Assembly: GCF_026342035.1 (NCBI RefSeq)
Contig: NZ_JAPENM010000005.1
Coordinates: 124,001 to 188,000, forward strand
Source: Aldersonia sp. NBC_00410
GTDB taxonomy: Bacteria; Actinomycetota; Actinomycetes; Mycobacteriales; Mycobacteriaceae
Reading direction: 5' to 3'
DNA: 64,000 nt
How positions within the stretch are numbered: position 1 is the stretch's first letter; each line of letters opens with the position of its first letter. Below, piece after piece: positions 8,620-17,068 of the stretch. Below the pieces are notes generated by a model that was not told the DNA's origin, did no database searches, and worked only from the letters and a program-made list of their open reading frames with translations. The position numbers were made by a program, and so were the translations under genes.

Positions 8620-10182
8620 TCAGGCCTCCTTGCCATCGTCGTGCTTGGTCTTGTCGTCGCTGTGCCATTGCTGCCATGCCAGATCGTCGAGTGAGCCGTG
8701 GTATTCGCCGTTGTCGCCGGGCTGGATGCCGTACCAGTCCAGTACTTCGGGCACGCTGGGCCCGCCGCAGTTGCCCTGGTAGATCTGATGCACCGGAAGC
8801 CACGCCTGCACGTACTTCTCCGGCTCGCGGTCGAAGATCCACTGGCAGCCGTCGCTGCAGGTGTGGAAGGTCTCGCCACGATACTCGCTGTGCCGGAACG
8901 AGATCCGTTCCGGATCATCAGGCTCGGTGAACGCCATCGGAATCTGGCACACCTGGCACAGCTGCGGCAGACCCTGTACGAAGACCCGGCCGCCCTCGGC
9001 CTCGATCTTCTGGTGCTTTTCCCAGGTGGCCCGGTAGTGCTCGTCGAAGGTGTCGGGGTACTGCTCCGAGAGCCAGGCCATCTTCTCGTCGGTCGGCGTG
9101 TGCGTGGTGAACGCAGCGGCAAAGGAGAAGTTGTGCAGGATCTTGTAGGCCTGGTGTGACAGGTGATCCTTCTCTGCGATCGCGAGGTCGACGTGCCGCG
9201 GCGGCTTGATGCCGTAGAACTCGAGATCGGGGAACAATCCGCCCATCATCTGTTCCTCGAAGTAGAGCTCGAAGGCTTCCTTCCAGCTCATCACCTCCCG
9301 CGGCAGCATGTAGTCCATCATCGCGGCGACCAGGGCCGCGACCCGGTACGCCCGCCAGAACCACTTGTCGATCCAGCCCTGGATGATCGGCACGTTGGCC
9401 TCGTCCTGCTCGAGCAGGAACTTGATCGCCTCGAGGCCGAGGGTCATGTGCCGGCTCTCGTCGGACTGTGCGGAAAAGCCGAACGACATAGTCGGCATGT
9501 CGCCGTTGAAGCTCGCCCCGCTCATGAAGGGCACGAAAAGCAGGTTGGTGAGCAGATATTCGAAGCTGAACGAGATCGCGATGAGGAACTCGAACGGCCC
9601 CGCGGTCATGGCGTCGTCGAAGAACGACTTCGGCACCGACAGGTACCAGACCCGGTCCTTCTGTTTGGTCCAGCTGTGGAAGCCGCCGTAGTACTTGTTG
9701 TAGTTGCTGATCGTGTGGATCTGGGTCTGGCAGTGCCGCAGCTCGTCGACGCTCTGGCAGAGTGCGGCGAAGCGTGGTGCCGGGCCTTCCAGATACCTTG
9801 CCAGATAAGCGAAGTGGCGGTGAGCCGCGTACTCGAGCGGGGTGACGCCCTGGATGAACAGCTTGAGCGAGTTCAGGTAGCTCGCCTCGGACAACGTGAG
9901 GTGTCCCTGGCTCTGCGCGAAACCGTCCAGCACCGCATACAGGCGCTTGTCCTTCTCGGCCTGGTACTTGTAGTAAGCGTCGACGGTCAGCCGGAACGGA
10001 TCTTCCCAGCCGTTCCAGTCGTGCACCTTGATGCCCTCGTAGCTGGTGTAGGGGAACAGTTCCTGCTTGTCGACGTAGCTGGGATCCCAGTCGAGGTCGC
10101 GGGTCAGCAGCGAGTAGCGCTGCTTGAGTGGCAGTTTCTTTTTGCGCGGGGTGGTCTTGGGTGCCGGTGTGTCGATGGTCAT
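8620..10182 (-). CDS. Phenol hydroxylase alpha subunit with diiron centre (P3, DmpN-like)
   Basis: The catalytic subunit that hydroxylates phenols to catechols. 520 residues. The carboxylate-bridged diiron ligands are expected at E117, E147/H150 (DELRH), E208 and E242/H245 (DESRH). The C-terminal region has CQVC near 408-411 and a CSDGC pair, as in the structural zinc site of phenol hydroxylases. The sequence pattern is closer to phenol hydroxylases than to propane or alkene monooxygenases, though substrate range must be tested. Coding order and tight spacing place it in the same transcript as its partners. Confidence 0.93.
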   Translation of the reverse strand: MTIDTPAPKTTPRKKKLPLKQRYSLLTRDLDWDPSYVDKQELFPYTSYEGIKVHDWNGWEDPFRLTVDAYYKYQAEKDKRLYAVLDGFAQSQGHLTLSEASYLNSLKLFIQGVTPLEYAAHRHFAYLARYLEGPAPRFAALCQSVDELRHCQTQIHTISNYNKYYGGFHSWTKQKDRVWYLSVPKSFFDDAMTAGPFEFLIAISFSFEYLLTNLLFVPFMSGASFNGDMPTMSFGFSAQSDESRHMTLGLEAIKFLLEQDEANVPIIQGWIDKWFWRAYRVAALVAAMMDYMLPREVMSWKEAFELYFEEQMMGGLFPDLEFYGIKPPRHVDLAIAEKDHLSHQAYKILHNFSFAAAFTTHTPTDEKMAWLSEQYPDTFDEHYRATWEKHQKIEAEGGRVFVQGLPQLCQVCQIPMAFTEPDDPERISFRHSEYRGETFHTCSDGCQWIFDREPEKYVQAWLPVHQIYQGNCGGPSVPEVLDWYGIQPGDNGEYHGSLDDLAWQQWHSDDKTKHDDGKEA

Positions 10183-10183
10183 G

Positions 10184-10471
10184 TCAGTGCTCCCACTTCA
10201 CGATGATCTGGTCGTCGTCCCACTCGGAGAAGTTGCCGGCGTAGGACACGATGGCCAGTTGGAATTCGCCGGTTTCCCATTCCCGGCCGAGCTTGTCTTC
10301 GACGGTCTCCCGGTTGATCACGATGTGCCCGGGGGACTGCAGCTTGACCAGTCCGGGCAGGTGACGCACCGTCATGTCCGGATTGTCGGAGCGGATCGCC
10401 TCGATCAGCGCCCGGTTCTCCTCGGACTCCTGCAGGTCGATGCCGACAAGTCGGGTGGTCTCGGTACTCAT
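10184..10471 (-). CDS. Phenol hydroxylase coupling protein P2 (DmpM-like)
   Basis: 95 residues starting MSTETTRLVGIDLQESEENRALIEAI and ending FSEWDDDQIIVKWEH. It is a cofactorless effector (MmoB/DmpM family) that binds the hydroxylase and controls oxygen activation. The ATG overlaps the stop of the P1 gene. The frame is open for a long way upstream in the opposite sense of other genes, but only this segment has the family sequence. Confidence 0.9.
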   Translation of the reverse strand: MSTETTRLVGIDLQESEENRALIEAIRSDNPDMTVRHLPGLVKLQSPGHIVINRETVEDKLGREWETGEFQLAIVSYAGNFSEWDDDQIIVKWEH

Positions 10472-11484
10472 GCCTGTGCTCCCAAAATTGTTTTCCACGT
10501 GTCGGTTTCGGCGGCGTCGAGGTCGGCCAGGAGCGTGGTCGCACCTGCCTCGGGAAGCTGCTCGTCGACGAATGCCGCGATCGGCGCGACGGCATCGAGC
10601 GCCGCCGGGCGCCAGCGATCCCGCACGTCGGCCAGCACCGCGACGTTGTCTGGCGCGGTCTCCGGATCCGTAGTCCACGACTTCAGCAGCGCGTCGATCC
10701 ATTTGCGTTGATCGGCGAACCAGGCAGTGAAGTGCTGGGCGACAAGGCTGTAGGCGCCGCCGCCGGTGAGCAGCGCGGTGTCGTCGAGACCGCGGTAGAG
10801 CAGCGGGTAGATCAGCCTGTCGGTGATGTCGAGTGCGATCAGGCCCTGTGCCCAGTCGTCGACCACCATGATGTGCTCGATCAGCGAGCGCAGCGGCTGC
10901 AGGTGCGCCGCCGCCATCCACTCGGTCTTGGCGGTAGCGAGCGCTTCCGCGGTGCCATCGCCGAGCGTCAGTCCGATCCGGGAGATCATCTGCGCGTTGC
11001 CGATCCGGTCGAACGCCGCGAAGCTGGCACACTGGGCGATCGAGGTGCCGAATGCGAACCGGGAGCCCGCAACGCTGATCAACTGGCCGCCGGATTCGTA
11101 GTGGCGCAGTGGGATCACCGCGGAGCCGACGATGTTTTGCCAGGCCTGCGGCATCCTGACCATCAGGTCGCGGCTTTCCACATAGCCGAGCGTCTTGCCG
11201 AACTCGTCGTGGTGCGCGGCCCGCGCCGTGACGTAGGGCGTGTAGTAGAACTGGCGCGGATCGAGGAACGAATACGGGTCGGTCAGCCGCAGGGCGCTGT
11301 ACCGGGCGTCGTAGAGATCGCGCTCGGCATCCCAGGTCGGGCGGTAGTGGAAGATGTCGCGCGGCTCGATGTCGAGGGTGCCCTCGAGGTAGCGGCTGGC
11401 GGGCTCGTCGCCGAACCGGTCGATGATGTTCTGGTAGGTGTGCCGTTTTGCTTCGATCACCTGGTAGCGAAGCTCGTACTGCAT
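10468..11484 (-). CDS. Phenol hydroxylase beta subunit (P1, DmpL-like)
   Basis: 338 residues. A ferritin-like, non-catalytic partner of the alpha subunit; the EXXH iron ligands are absent, as expected. Conserved segments are YHYRPTWDAE-like FHYRPTWDAERDLYD and RQFYYTPYVTARA. It overlaps the coupling-protein gene at its 3' end and follows the first gene of the operon by only 9 bases. Family members are about 330 residues. Confidence 0.9.
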   Translation of the reverse strand: MQYELRYQVIEAKRHTYQNIIDRFGDEPASRYLEGTLDIEPRDIFHYRPTWDAERDLYDARYSALRLTDPYSFLDPRQFYYTPYVTARAAHHDEFGKTLGYVESRDLMVRMPQAWQNIVGSAVIPLRHYESGGQLISVAGSRFAFGTSIAQCASFAAFDRIGNAQMISRIGLTLGDGTAEALATAKTEWMAAAHLQPLRSLIEHIMVVDDWAQGLIALDITDRLIYPLLYRGLDDTALLTGGGAYSLVAQHFTAWFADQRKWIDALLKSWTTDPETAPDNVAVLADVRDRWRPAALDAVAPIAAFVDEQLPEAGATTLLADLDAAETDTWKTILGAQA

Positions 11485-11493
11485 GGTGTCCTC

Positions 11494-11898
11494 CTAATTT
11501 CGTGTGCCGGCGGGTTCGGCGAGCAGGCTCAGCAGCAGCGCCTGCAGTTCGTCCTCGCCCGACAGTTCCCGGGTCTCGGTGCCGGGGATGCCCGGCGCGG
11601 TCAGGCCGGCGACGGCGCGGTGACCGCTGATCACGGTCGTGATGCGGGCGGCGCGATCGCGACAGCGCACGGTAAAGGTGAACTGTCCGGGGCCGGTGTC
11701 GTCGGTGAGTTCGAACATCGGTCCGCGGTCGCGCAGCACCGCGTTCGCCTCGGACACGAGTTGTTCGGCGAGTGATCGGACGATCACCTGGACATCGGCC
11801 GCGGCCGCAACGGTCCGCGACCGGCTTGGTTCGGTGGTGGGGGCGACGGCGGGCGCGCCGTCGAGTTTGGCTTGTACGGCCAGCATGAAGGGCGTCAT
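11494..11898 (-). CDS. Uncharacterised protein at the P0 (DmpK) position of the phenol hydroxylase operon
   Basis: 134 residues; start chosen at the ATG with GAGGAG about eight bases upstream. I do not recognise a family. It is about 50% longer than typical DmpK assembly proteins (roughly 70-95 residues) and shows no clear sequence match to them. The N-terminus MTPFMLAVQAKLDG is followed by a Pro/Thr/Ser/Ala linker, then a compact alpha/beta-looking domain (about 35-125) with one Cys (C79) and an acidic Leu-rich final helix. As first gene of the operon it may act in assembly or iron loading like P0. That role is inferred only from position. Confidence 0.65.
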   Translation of the reverse strand: MTPFMLAVQAKLDGAPAVAPTTEPSRSRTVAAAADVQVIVRSLAEQLVSEANAVLRDRGPMFELTDDTGPGQFTFTVRCRDRAARITTVISGHRAVAGLTAPGIPGTETRELSGEDELQALLLSLLAEPAGTRN

Positions 11899-11961
11899 GC
11901 GGGGCTCCTCTGGTGCACGTCGGAAGCGCTTTCGGGACTGTGTGACGTAGAACATAGGAGG

Positions 11962-11977
11962 GCCGGGACGTCCCGGC
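11962..11977. promoter_or_regulatory. Perfect 16-base palindrome in the phenol hydroxylase/AraC divergent promoter
   Basis: GCCGGGACGTCCCGGC, 64 bases upstream of the first phenol hydroxylase gene and 109 bases from the AraC start. On the minus strand a TATGTT -10-like hexamer follows within about ten bases, so the palindrome overlaps the likely -35 region. It may be an operator, or simply a GC-rich hairpin. Confidence 0.4.
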
Positions 11978-12085
11978 GATCCGCTGAACGCGGCCGCGAT
12001 CCGGATTGCGCGACCGATCACGGTTGCCAATCGCAGTGGTGCGGCTCACACTGTCGGCGGGTGCGACGGGTTGGAGGATGTGCGG

Positions 12086-13036
12086 ATGCCGAGCGGCTCT
12101 CGGGAAGCCCCCGAGCGCGAGGAGCGGGACTGGGAAGCGGCCGAACACGCTGTGTCCGACGCGTACTTTCCGCACGTACTGCGTCCGATCGAGGCGGGCA
12201 CGAGCCCAAGCCTGAACGTTCGCGCGACCCAGCTCGGTGCGCTGCGGTTGGCACGGATCGGGTGGGGAGCCGAGGTTTCGGTGCGCACCCAACATCCCGG
12301 CGCGTATGCGGTGAACATCCCGGTAAGTGGGCACATCGAGTCGATCAGCGGTGGGCAGGAGGTCTACTCCGAGCCGGGGCAGGCCTCCGTTTTCGCACCC
12401 GATACCGACGCCGTGATCACCCGGTGGACGGAGAACTGCGAGATCGTCGGCGTGAAACTCGACCGCGACTACCTGCATCGGGAACTTGCCCGGGTCACCG
12501 GACGGCCGGATCTGCATCTGCCCGCACAGGTCGACCTGAGCACTCCGGCCGGACGGAGCTGGACGACGCTGCTCGAATCGGTGGTCGCACAAGTGCGCGC
12601 CGAGGACGCACTGCTACAGAATCCGCTCGTCGCCGATCAGCTGGCCGGCGCGGTGACCACTGCTTTCGTTCTCGCCGTGATGCCAGGAGCGATGGAGAGC
12701 ACCGCGCCGGTGCGCCCGCGCATCGTCAAACGGGTCCTCGACCGACTCCACGACGATCCGAGCCAGTCCTGGACCGCCGCCGACATGGCGGAGGTCGCCG
12801 GGGTGAGCGTGCGCCGCTTGCAAGAGGCCTTCCACGAGTACGTCGGGGTAGCGCCGCGCGAATATCTGCTCGACGTCCGCCTCGACCACATCCACGCGGA
12901 CCTGGCGGCCGCCGATCCCGGGACGACAACGGTGACCGATATCGCGATGCGGTGGGGGATCACCCACACCGGCCGATTCGCGGCGGCCTACCGGCGCCGG
13001 TTCGGGGTGGCGCCGTCGGACACGCTGCGCCGCTAG
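12086..13036 (+). CDS. AraC-family transcriptional regulator, likely controlling phenol hydroxylase
   Basis: 316 residues from ATG 12086, which has GGAGG eight bases upstream. The N-terminal cupin-like effector domain (about 30-190) resembles the AraC-binding-like domain of actinobacterial regulators. The C-terminal double helix-turn-helix includes SWTAADMAEVAGVSVRRLQEAF and a second HTH ending YRRRFGVAPSDTLRR. Divergent orientation from the phenol hydroxylase operon across 187 bases is typical of AraC activators of aromatic monooxygenases. The inducer is presumably a phenol, which is inference. Confidence 0.85.
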   Translation: MPSGSREAPEREERDWEAAEHAVSDAYFPHVLRPIEAGTSPSLNVRATQLGALRLARIGWGAEVSVRTQHPGAYAVNIPVSGHIESISGGQEVYSEPGQASVFAPDTDAVITRWTENCEIVGVKLDRDYLHRELARVTGRPDLHLPAQVDLSTPAGRSWTTLLESVVAQVRAEDALLQNPLVADQLAGAVTTAFVLAVMPGAMESTAPVRPRIVKRVLDRLHDDPSQSWTAADMAEVAGVSVRRLQEAFHEYVGVAPREYLLDVRLDHIHADLAAADPGTTTVTDIAMRWGITHTGRFAAAYRRRFGVAPSDTLRR

Positions 13037-13060
13037 GGCCCGACCGCCGAAGGACTGTGC

Positions 13061-13876
13061 ATGCTTTCGACACCCGATACCGCGAGCTTGCCCACGTACT
13101 ACTTCAAGCGGACGTCCGAGTCGACGCTGGTCGCGACCACCCATACCGGCGGTGCCTGGAATACCGACGAGCAGCACATCGCCCCCGCACTCGGGTTGGC
13201 CACCCATATCGTCGAGCAGCACCGAATGCGGCGTCACGGGGACGCGATGTCCACGGGCAGACTCTCGTTCGACATCCTCGGCACCATGCCCGTAGGCGAG
13301 ATCGAGGCATCCCTGCGGGTGCTGCGGCCCGGCAACACCATCGAACTCGTCGAGGCCACCCTCGGGCATGCGGGCCGAGCGGCCCTGGTCGCCCGAGCCT
13401 GGTTGATACGCAAATATGACACCGCGCCCCTCGCGCACACCCATTTTCCAGCGCTGTCGCCGCGCGAGGAACTACCGGCCTGGGATCCGACCACGGTATG
13501 GCCGGGCGGATTCATCGCATCTGCCGAGGTCCGCCGCCACCGCGTCGACGCCGGTCGAGCCATGTTCTGGGTGCGGACACCGGTGGCCCTCGTGGCCAAC
13601 GAGGACAGTACGCCGCTGGCTCGGGCGATCGGCCTGCTCGACATCGCCAATGGCATGACCGAACGCCTCGAACCCGCGGAAATCCTGTTTCCCAATCTCG
13701 ATCTCACCGCCCATATGTTCGCGGAACCGGACGGCGAGTGGATCGGGTTCGACACGACCGTCAGCATTGGCGCCGACGGAATCGGCCTCACCCACAGCAT
13801 CATCCACGACCACCGCGGGCCCATCGGCACCTCGTCGCAGATTCTCACGGTGCGCCCGATGGGCAAAACGCGCTGA
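13061..13876 (+). CDS. Acyl-CoA thioesterase-like double hot-dog protein
   Basis: 271 residues, start ATG with AAGGA upstream, 24 bases after the AraC stop and probably co-transcribed. The layout (HIAPALGLATHIVEQH, GRLSFDILGTMPVG, WPGGFIASAEVR, WVRTPVALVANEDSTPLARAIGLLDIANGM) fits the thioesterase/hot-dog family proteins of actinobacteria that carry two hot-dog repeats (TesB-like). The conserved Asp of DIANG suits such an enzyme. The substrate is unknown; an acyl-CoA is expected. Confidence 0.7.
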   Translation: MLSTPDTASLPTYYFKRTSESTLVATTHTGGAWNTDEQHIAPALGLATHIVEQHRMRRHGDAMSTGRLSFDILGTMPVGEIEASLRVLRPGNTIELVEATLGHAGRAALVARAWLIRKYDTAPLAHTHFPALSPREELPAWDPTTVWPGGFIASAEVRRHRVDAGRAMFWVRTPVALVANEDSTPLARAIGLLDIANGMTERLEPAEILFPNLDLTAHMFAEPDGEWIGFDTTVSIGADGIGLTHSIIHDHRGPIGTSSQILTVRPMGKTR

Positions 13877-13986
13877 TGTCTCGACCCGTGAACCGGATCG
13901 ACGCCGGCAGGTGGACGTAGCCTGGGCTGGGTTCTGCATCGCGCGATCCCGGCGCCCACGTCGCGCCGAACGGAAGGACATCGGAT

Positions 13987-14415
13987 ATGGGTGAATACGA
14001 CGATTGGAACCGCAAGATAATCGACGAGTTCCGCGCGAACGAGGGCAAGGTCGGCGGAAATTTCGAAGGCGCGCCTATGGTTTTGTTGCACCATCGAGGA
14101 CGCAAGACCGGCCGCGAAAACGTCACCCCGACGATGTACCTGCCCGACGAGCAGAATCCCGACACGATCTACGTCTTCGCGTCCAAGGCGGGCGCGCCGA
14201 GCAATCCCGCGTGGTACTACAACCTCACCACTGCCGGACAGGCTCAGATCGAGTGCGGGACGGAAACTTACACAGTCACCGTCGGCGAAGTGACCGGTGC
14301 CGACCGCGACCGGATCTACGCCGAGCAGGCTCGCCGCTACCCAGGCTTCGGCGAGTACGAGAAGAAGACCGCCGGCGTCCGGACGATTCCCGTACTCGCC
14401 CTGCATCGCGCGTAG
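13987..14415 (+). CDS. Deazaflavin (F420)-dependent nitroreductase-like protein (Ddn family)
   Basis: 142 residues beginning GEYDDWNRKIIDEFRANEGKVGG, with LLHHRGRKTGRENVTPTMYL and PAWYYNLTTAGQAQIECG. These are the hallmarks of the Ddn/Rv3547-like split-barrel family that binds F420. Members reduce quinones or other electrophiles. The start has AAGGA eight bases upstream. It stands alone between a thioesterase and a convergent hydrolase and supports an F420-producing host. Confidence 0.85.
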   Translation: MGEYDDWNRKIIDEFRANEGKVGGNFEGAPMVLLHHRGRKTGRENVTPTMYLPDEQNPDTIYVFASKAGAPSNPAWYYNLTTAGQAQIECGTETYTVTVGEVTGADRDRIYAEQARRYPGFGEYEKKTAGVRTIPVLALHRA

Positions 14416-14420
14416 CGACG

Positions 14421-14437
14421 CTGCCGATCATCGGCAG
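14421..14437. terminator. Hairpin between convergent genes
   Basis: CTGCCGATCATCGGCAG forms a seven-base-pair stem with a three-base loop. It lies six bases after the Ddn-like stop and overlaps the last codons of the convergent hydrolase. No T tract is present. It is a plausible bidirectional terminator. Confidence 0.4.
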
Positions 14438-15345
14438 GGCGCATTCTGGAGACTCGAGCGCAGGTCGGTAATCGCGCGAGCGAATCCGTCGGGATCCTCC
14501 TGGGGCGCGTTGTGGCCGACGTCCAGGCAGCGGTAGTCGGTCAGGGCCGTGAAGTGGTGTTCATGCTGCTCGCGTGGCAGCGGTGGCCGCACGGTGTCGA
14601 AGTTGCCGTCCACGACGATGGTGGGCGCAGTGATCGACGGTTGCGCGTCGAGTCGGGCCTCGGTGGCTCGATAGGCGGGGTCGCCGTCCACCAGGCCGAA
14701 GCGGTGCCGGTAGGAATGCACGACGACGTCGACGAAGTCGGGATTGTCGAACGAGGAACGGGTCGCCTCGAACTCGCGGTCGTCGAACTTCCACGTCGGG
14801 GACCACTCCTGCCAGAGCTGGCGGGCATACTCGGCGCGGTATGCGCTCAGGCCCGCCTTTCCGCGATCGCCATGCAGGTAGTACTGGTACCACAGCGTTC
14901 GCTCGACAGCGGGTGGTTTCGGTGTGGTCTCCGCACTGATGTGCTGGATGTTGTAGCCGTTTGCGGTCACCAATCCGGCCACCCGCTCGGGCCACAGCGC
15001 CGAAACCACGCAAGCGGCGCGCCCGCCCCAGTCGTAGCCGGCAACGATTGGCGCATCGAGTTCGAGCGCCTCGATCAGCGCGAGCAGATCGTGGCCCAGC
15101 GCGGCCTGTTCGCCGGAGCGGAGCGTCGCAGCATTGGCGAATCGGGTGGCCCCGTAACCCCGCAGGTACGGAACGACGACATCGGCGCCTGCACCGGACA
15201 GGATCGCCGCAACCCGGTCGAAGCAGCGCGGGTCATAGGGAAACCCGTGCAGCAGCACGACCGGCCACCCGCCGGGCACACCACTGCGGCGGACGGCCAC
15301 GTTCAGCACCCCGGCCCGGACCATCGACTCCGTTGCTTCGAGCAT
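14428..15345 (-). CDS. Alpha/beta hydrolase (epoxide-hydrolase-like)
   Basis: 305 residues from the ATG at 15345; the frame is open about 23 codons further. The oxyanion motif HGFPYDPRCFD is near residue 37, the nucleophile elbow GYDWGG carries a catalytic Asp, and the C-terminal GHNAPQEDPDGF supplies the His. An Asp nucleophile in GYDWGG points to epoxide hydrolases or haloacid-type dehalogenases rather than esterases. No other epoxide-pathway gene is nearby, so the physiological substrate is open. Confidence 0.8.
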   Translation of the reverse strand: MLEATESMVRAGVLNVAVRRSGVPGGWPVVLLHGFPYDPRCFDRVAAILSGAGADVVVPYLRGYGATRFANAATLRSGEQAALGHDLLALIEALELDAPIVAGYDWGGRAACVVSALWPERVAGLVTANGYNIQHISAETTPKPPAVERTLWYQYYLHGDRGKAGLSAYRAEYARQLWQEWSPTWKFDDREFEATRSSFDNPDFVDVVVHSYRHRFGLVDGDPAYRATEARLDAQPSITAPTIVVDGNFDTVRPPLPREQHEHHFTALTDYRCLDVGHNAPQEDPDGFARAITDLRSSLQNAPCR

Positions 15346-15690
15346 GTCGCAAGGATATCCGCGCGCAATGACGTTAGTCCAGGCAGGCGAAGGGCCACGG
15401 GTGTTGTGCCGCACCGTATCTCGACGACCTCGTCGCCATGACGCTCCGCGACCGCTGGTAGCGGGATGTGACGGGATCCGGGCCGGCGAAGAGTAGCGCG
15501 GTTGCGCAGCGTCGCCGGTGCTCCGTCGCCTCCCGGAATCGGCGCGCCATGCGGCATCCGTCGCGAGCGACCGTTTGTGGCTCCTGCACTCAGCGTGATC
15601 GGAAATATTCGCGCTGCCGGGCCGTGCCCATATTGTCGGACCCGACCCATTCGGTCATGACTGTCTCGAACGAAAGTGGCGCACAACCGT
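15346..15690. other. 345-base divergent intergenic region
   Basis: Holds the promoters of the hydrolase (minus) and the monooxygenase/ABC operon (plus). A weak plus-strand promoter is possible: TTCGCG at 15608, 17 bases, then TATTGT at 15631. No convincing palindrome, riboswitch or small gene was seen. Confidence 0.4.
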
Positions 15691-16983
15691 ATGTCGAAGC
15701 TGATATTGAATTCGGTGATCCGCGCCATCGGATTCACGCAGGGGGCTTGGCGTCACCCATCCGCGCAACCGGATGGCGCACTCGACCTCGACTACTACCG
15801 GCGATACGCCGAGACCTCCGAGAAAGGGTTGTTCGATGGCCTGTTCATCGCGAATACCCCCGCGATCCCGGAGAACGAATGGTCGTACCTGTTCTCCCCG
15901 CTCGAGCCGGTTGCGCTGCTGTCCGCGCTGGCGCCGCTGACGTCGAAGATCGTTCTGATCGCGACGATTTCGTCGTCGTTCACCCATCCGTACAACATCG
16001 CACGACAGATCGCGACCCTCGACCACCTGAGCAAGGGGAGGGCGGGCGTCAACATTGTCACCACCGGATCCGTTGCTGCCGGTCGAAATTTCGGATTCGA
16101 GGAGCTGCCGTCCCACGCGGACCGGTATGAGCGCGCGGACGAGTACATCGATGTCCTGCAGCGGCTCTGGGACAGCTGGGCACCGGACGCCGTCGTACTG
16201 GACAAGGTCGGGGGAGTGCAGGTCCGGGCGCAGGCGGTCACTCCGATCGACCATCGCGGGAAGTACTTCTCGGTCGCGGGTCCGCTGGACACGCCACGGT
16301 CCCCGCAAGGTCGGCCGTTGCTCTACCAGTCCGGGTCATCCGAGGCAGGTAAGCGTCTCGCGGCCAAGTATGCCGACGCCGTTTACACCGTGCAGCAGGA
16401 CATTGGGCATTCGCGACGTTTCCGAACGTCCCTACGCGAGCTGCAGGCCCGATTCGGGTCGACGAGACCACCGGTGAAGGTACTGCCCGGCCTGATTCCG
16501 ATCGTCGGAAGCACGCGAGACGAGGCAGAGCGGCTACACGAGGAGATCAGTGACCTGAATCCGGTGGCGCGCGGAATCGAGTCGCTCGAGCAACGACTCG
16601 ACGTCGACTTGAGTGGTGTCGAGATCGACGCGCCCTTCCCGGTCGAACGCCTTCCGGAACTTGCCGATGTCGAAGGCAGCGTGAGTTTCCACGAAGCGAT
16701 CCGTCGGTTCGCTTCCGATCCAGATGTCACGCTGCGGCACGTACTGAGGCTGACCGATTCCGGCAACAGCCACTTGCGGTTCGTCGGTACGCCGGAGGAC
16801 ATCGCGGATCGGATCGAAGAATGGTTCATCAGCGGTGCGGTGGACGGGTTCAACATCAACCCCGCCATCACCCCGCGCGGTCTCGACGACTTCGTCGACC
16901 ATGTCGTGCCGCTGCTGCAGAAGAAGGGCATCTACAAGCGTTCCTATGCCGAAAGCGACACCGACAGTGCCGTTCTCGTATGA
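15691..16983 (+). CDS. Luciferase-like FMN-dependent monooxygenase, nitrilotriacetate/DszA type
   Basis: 430 residues from ATG 15691 (an in-frame GTG lies five codons earlier). The pattern WRHPSAQ, DLDYYRRYAETSEKGLFDGLFIANTP, ATLDHLSKGRAGVNIVTTGS and NFGFEELPSHADRYERADEYIDVLQRLWDSW is that of the NtaA/SnaA/DmoA/DszA group. These use FMNH2 from a separate reductase plus O2 to cleave C-N or C-S bonds or to oxidise sulfones. It opens the ABC importer operon; a second enzyme of the same group closes it. The substrate is presumably the imported molecule. Confidence 0.88.
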   Translation: MSKLILNSVIRAIGFTQGAWRHPSAQPDGALDLDYYRRYAETSEKGLFDGLFIANTPAIPENEWSYLFSPLEPVALLSALAPLTSKIVLIATISSSFTHPYNIARQIATLDHLSKGRAGVNIVTTGSVAAGRNFGFEELPSHADRYERADEYIDVLQRLWDSWAPDAVVLDKVGGVQVRAQAVTPIDHRGKYFSVAGPLDTPRSPQGRPLLYQSGSSEAGKRLAAKYADAVYTVQQDIGHSRRFRTSLRELQARFGSTRPPVKVLPGLIPIVGSTRDEAERLHEEISDLNPVARGIESLEQRLDVDLSGVEIDAPFPVERLPELADVEGSVSFHEAIRRFASDPDVTLRHVLRLTDSGNSHLRFVGTPEDIADRIEEWFISGAVDGFNINPAITPRGLDDFVDHVVPLLQKKGIYKRSYAESDTDSAVLV

Positions 16984-17068
16984 CGCGTAAAGCAGCCCCG
17001 GTCAACAAATTTCGTTAGTTGGTATTTGGCTCCGAAAATTCGGCAGCCATCGACACAGTGAGGGATCG

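Noticed and set aside
10184-12592. An 802-codon open frame on the minus strand across the phenol hydroxylase region
   Set aside because: Only its last 95 codons match a real protein (the DmpM-like coupling protein). The remainder is an Arg/Pro-rich antisense or off-frame shadow of P1 and the AraC gene.
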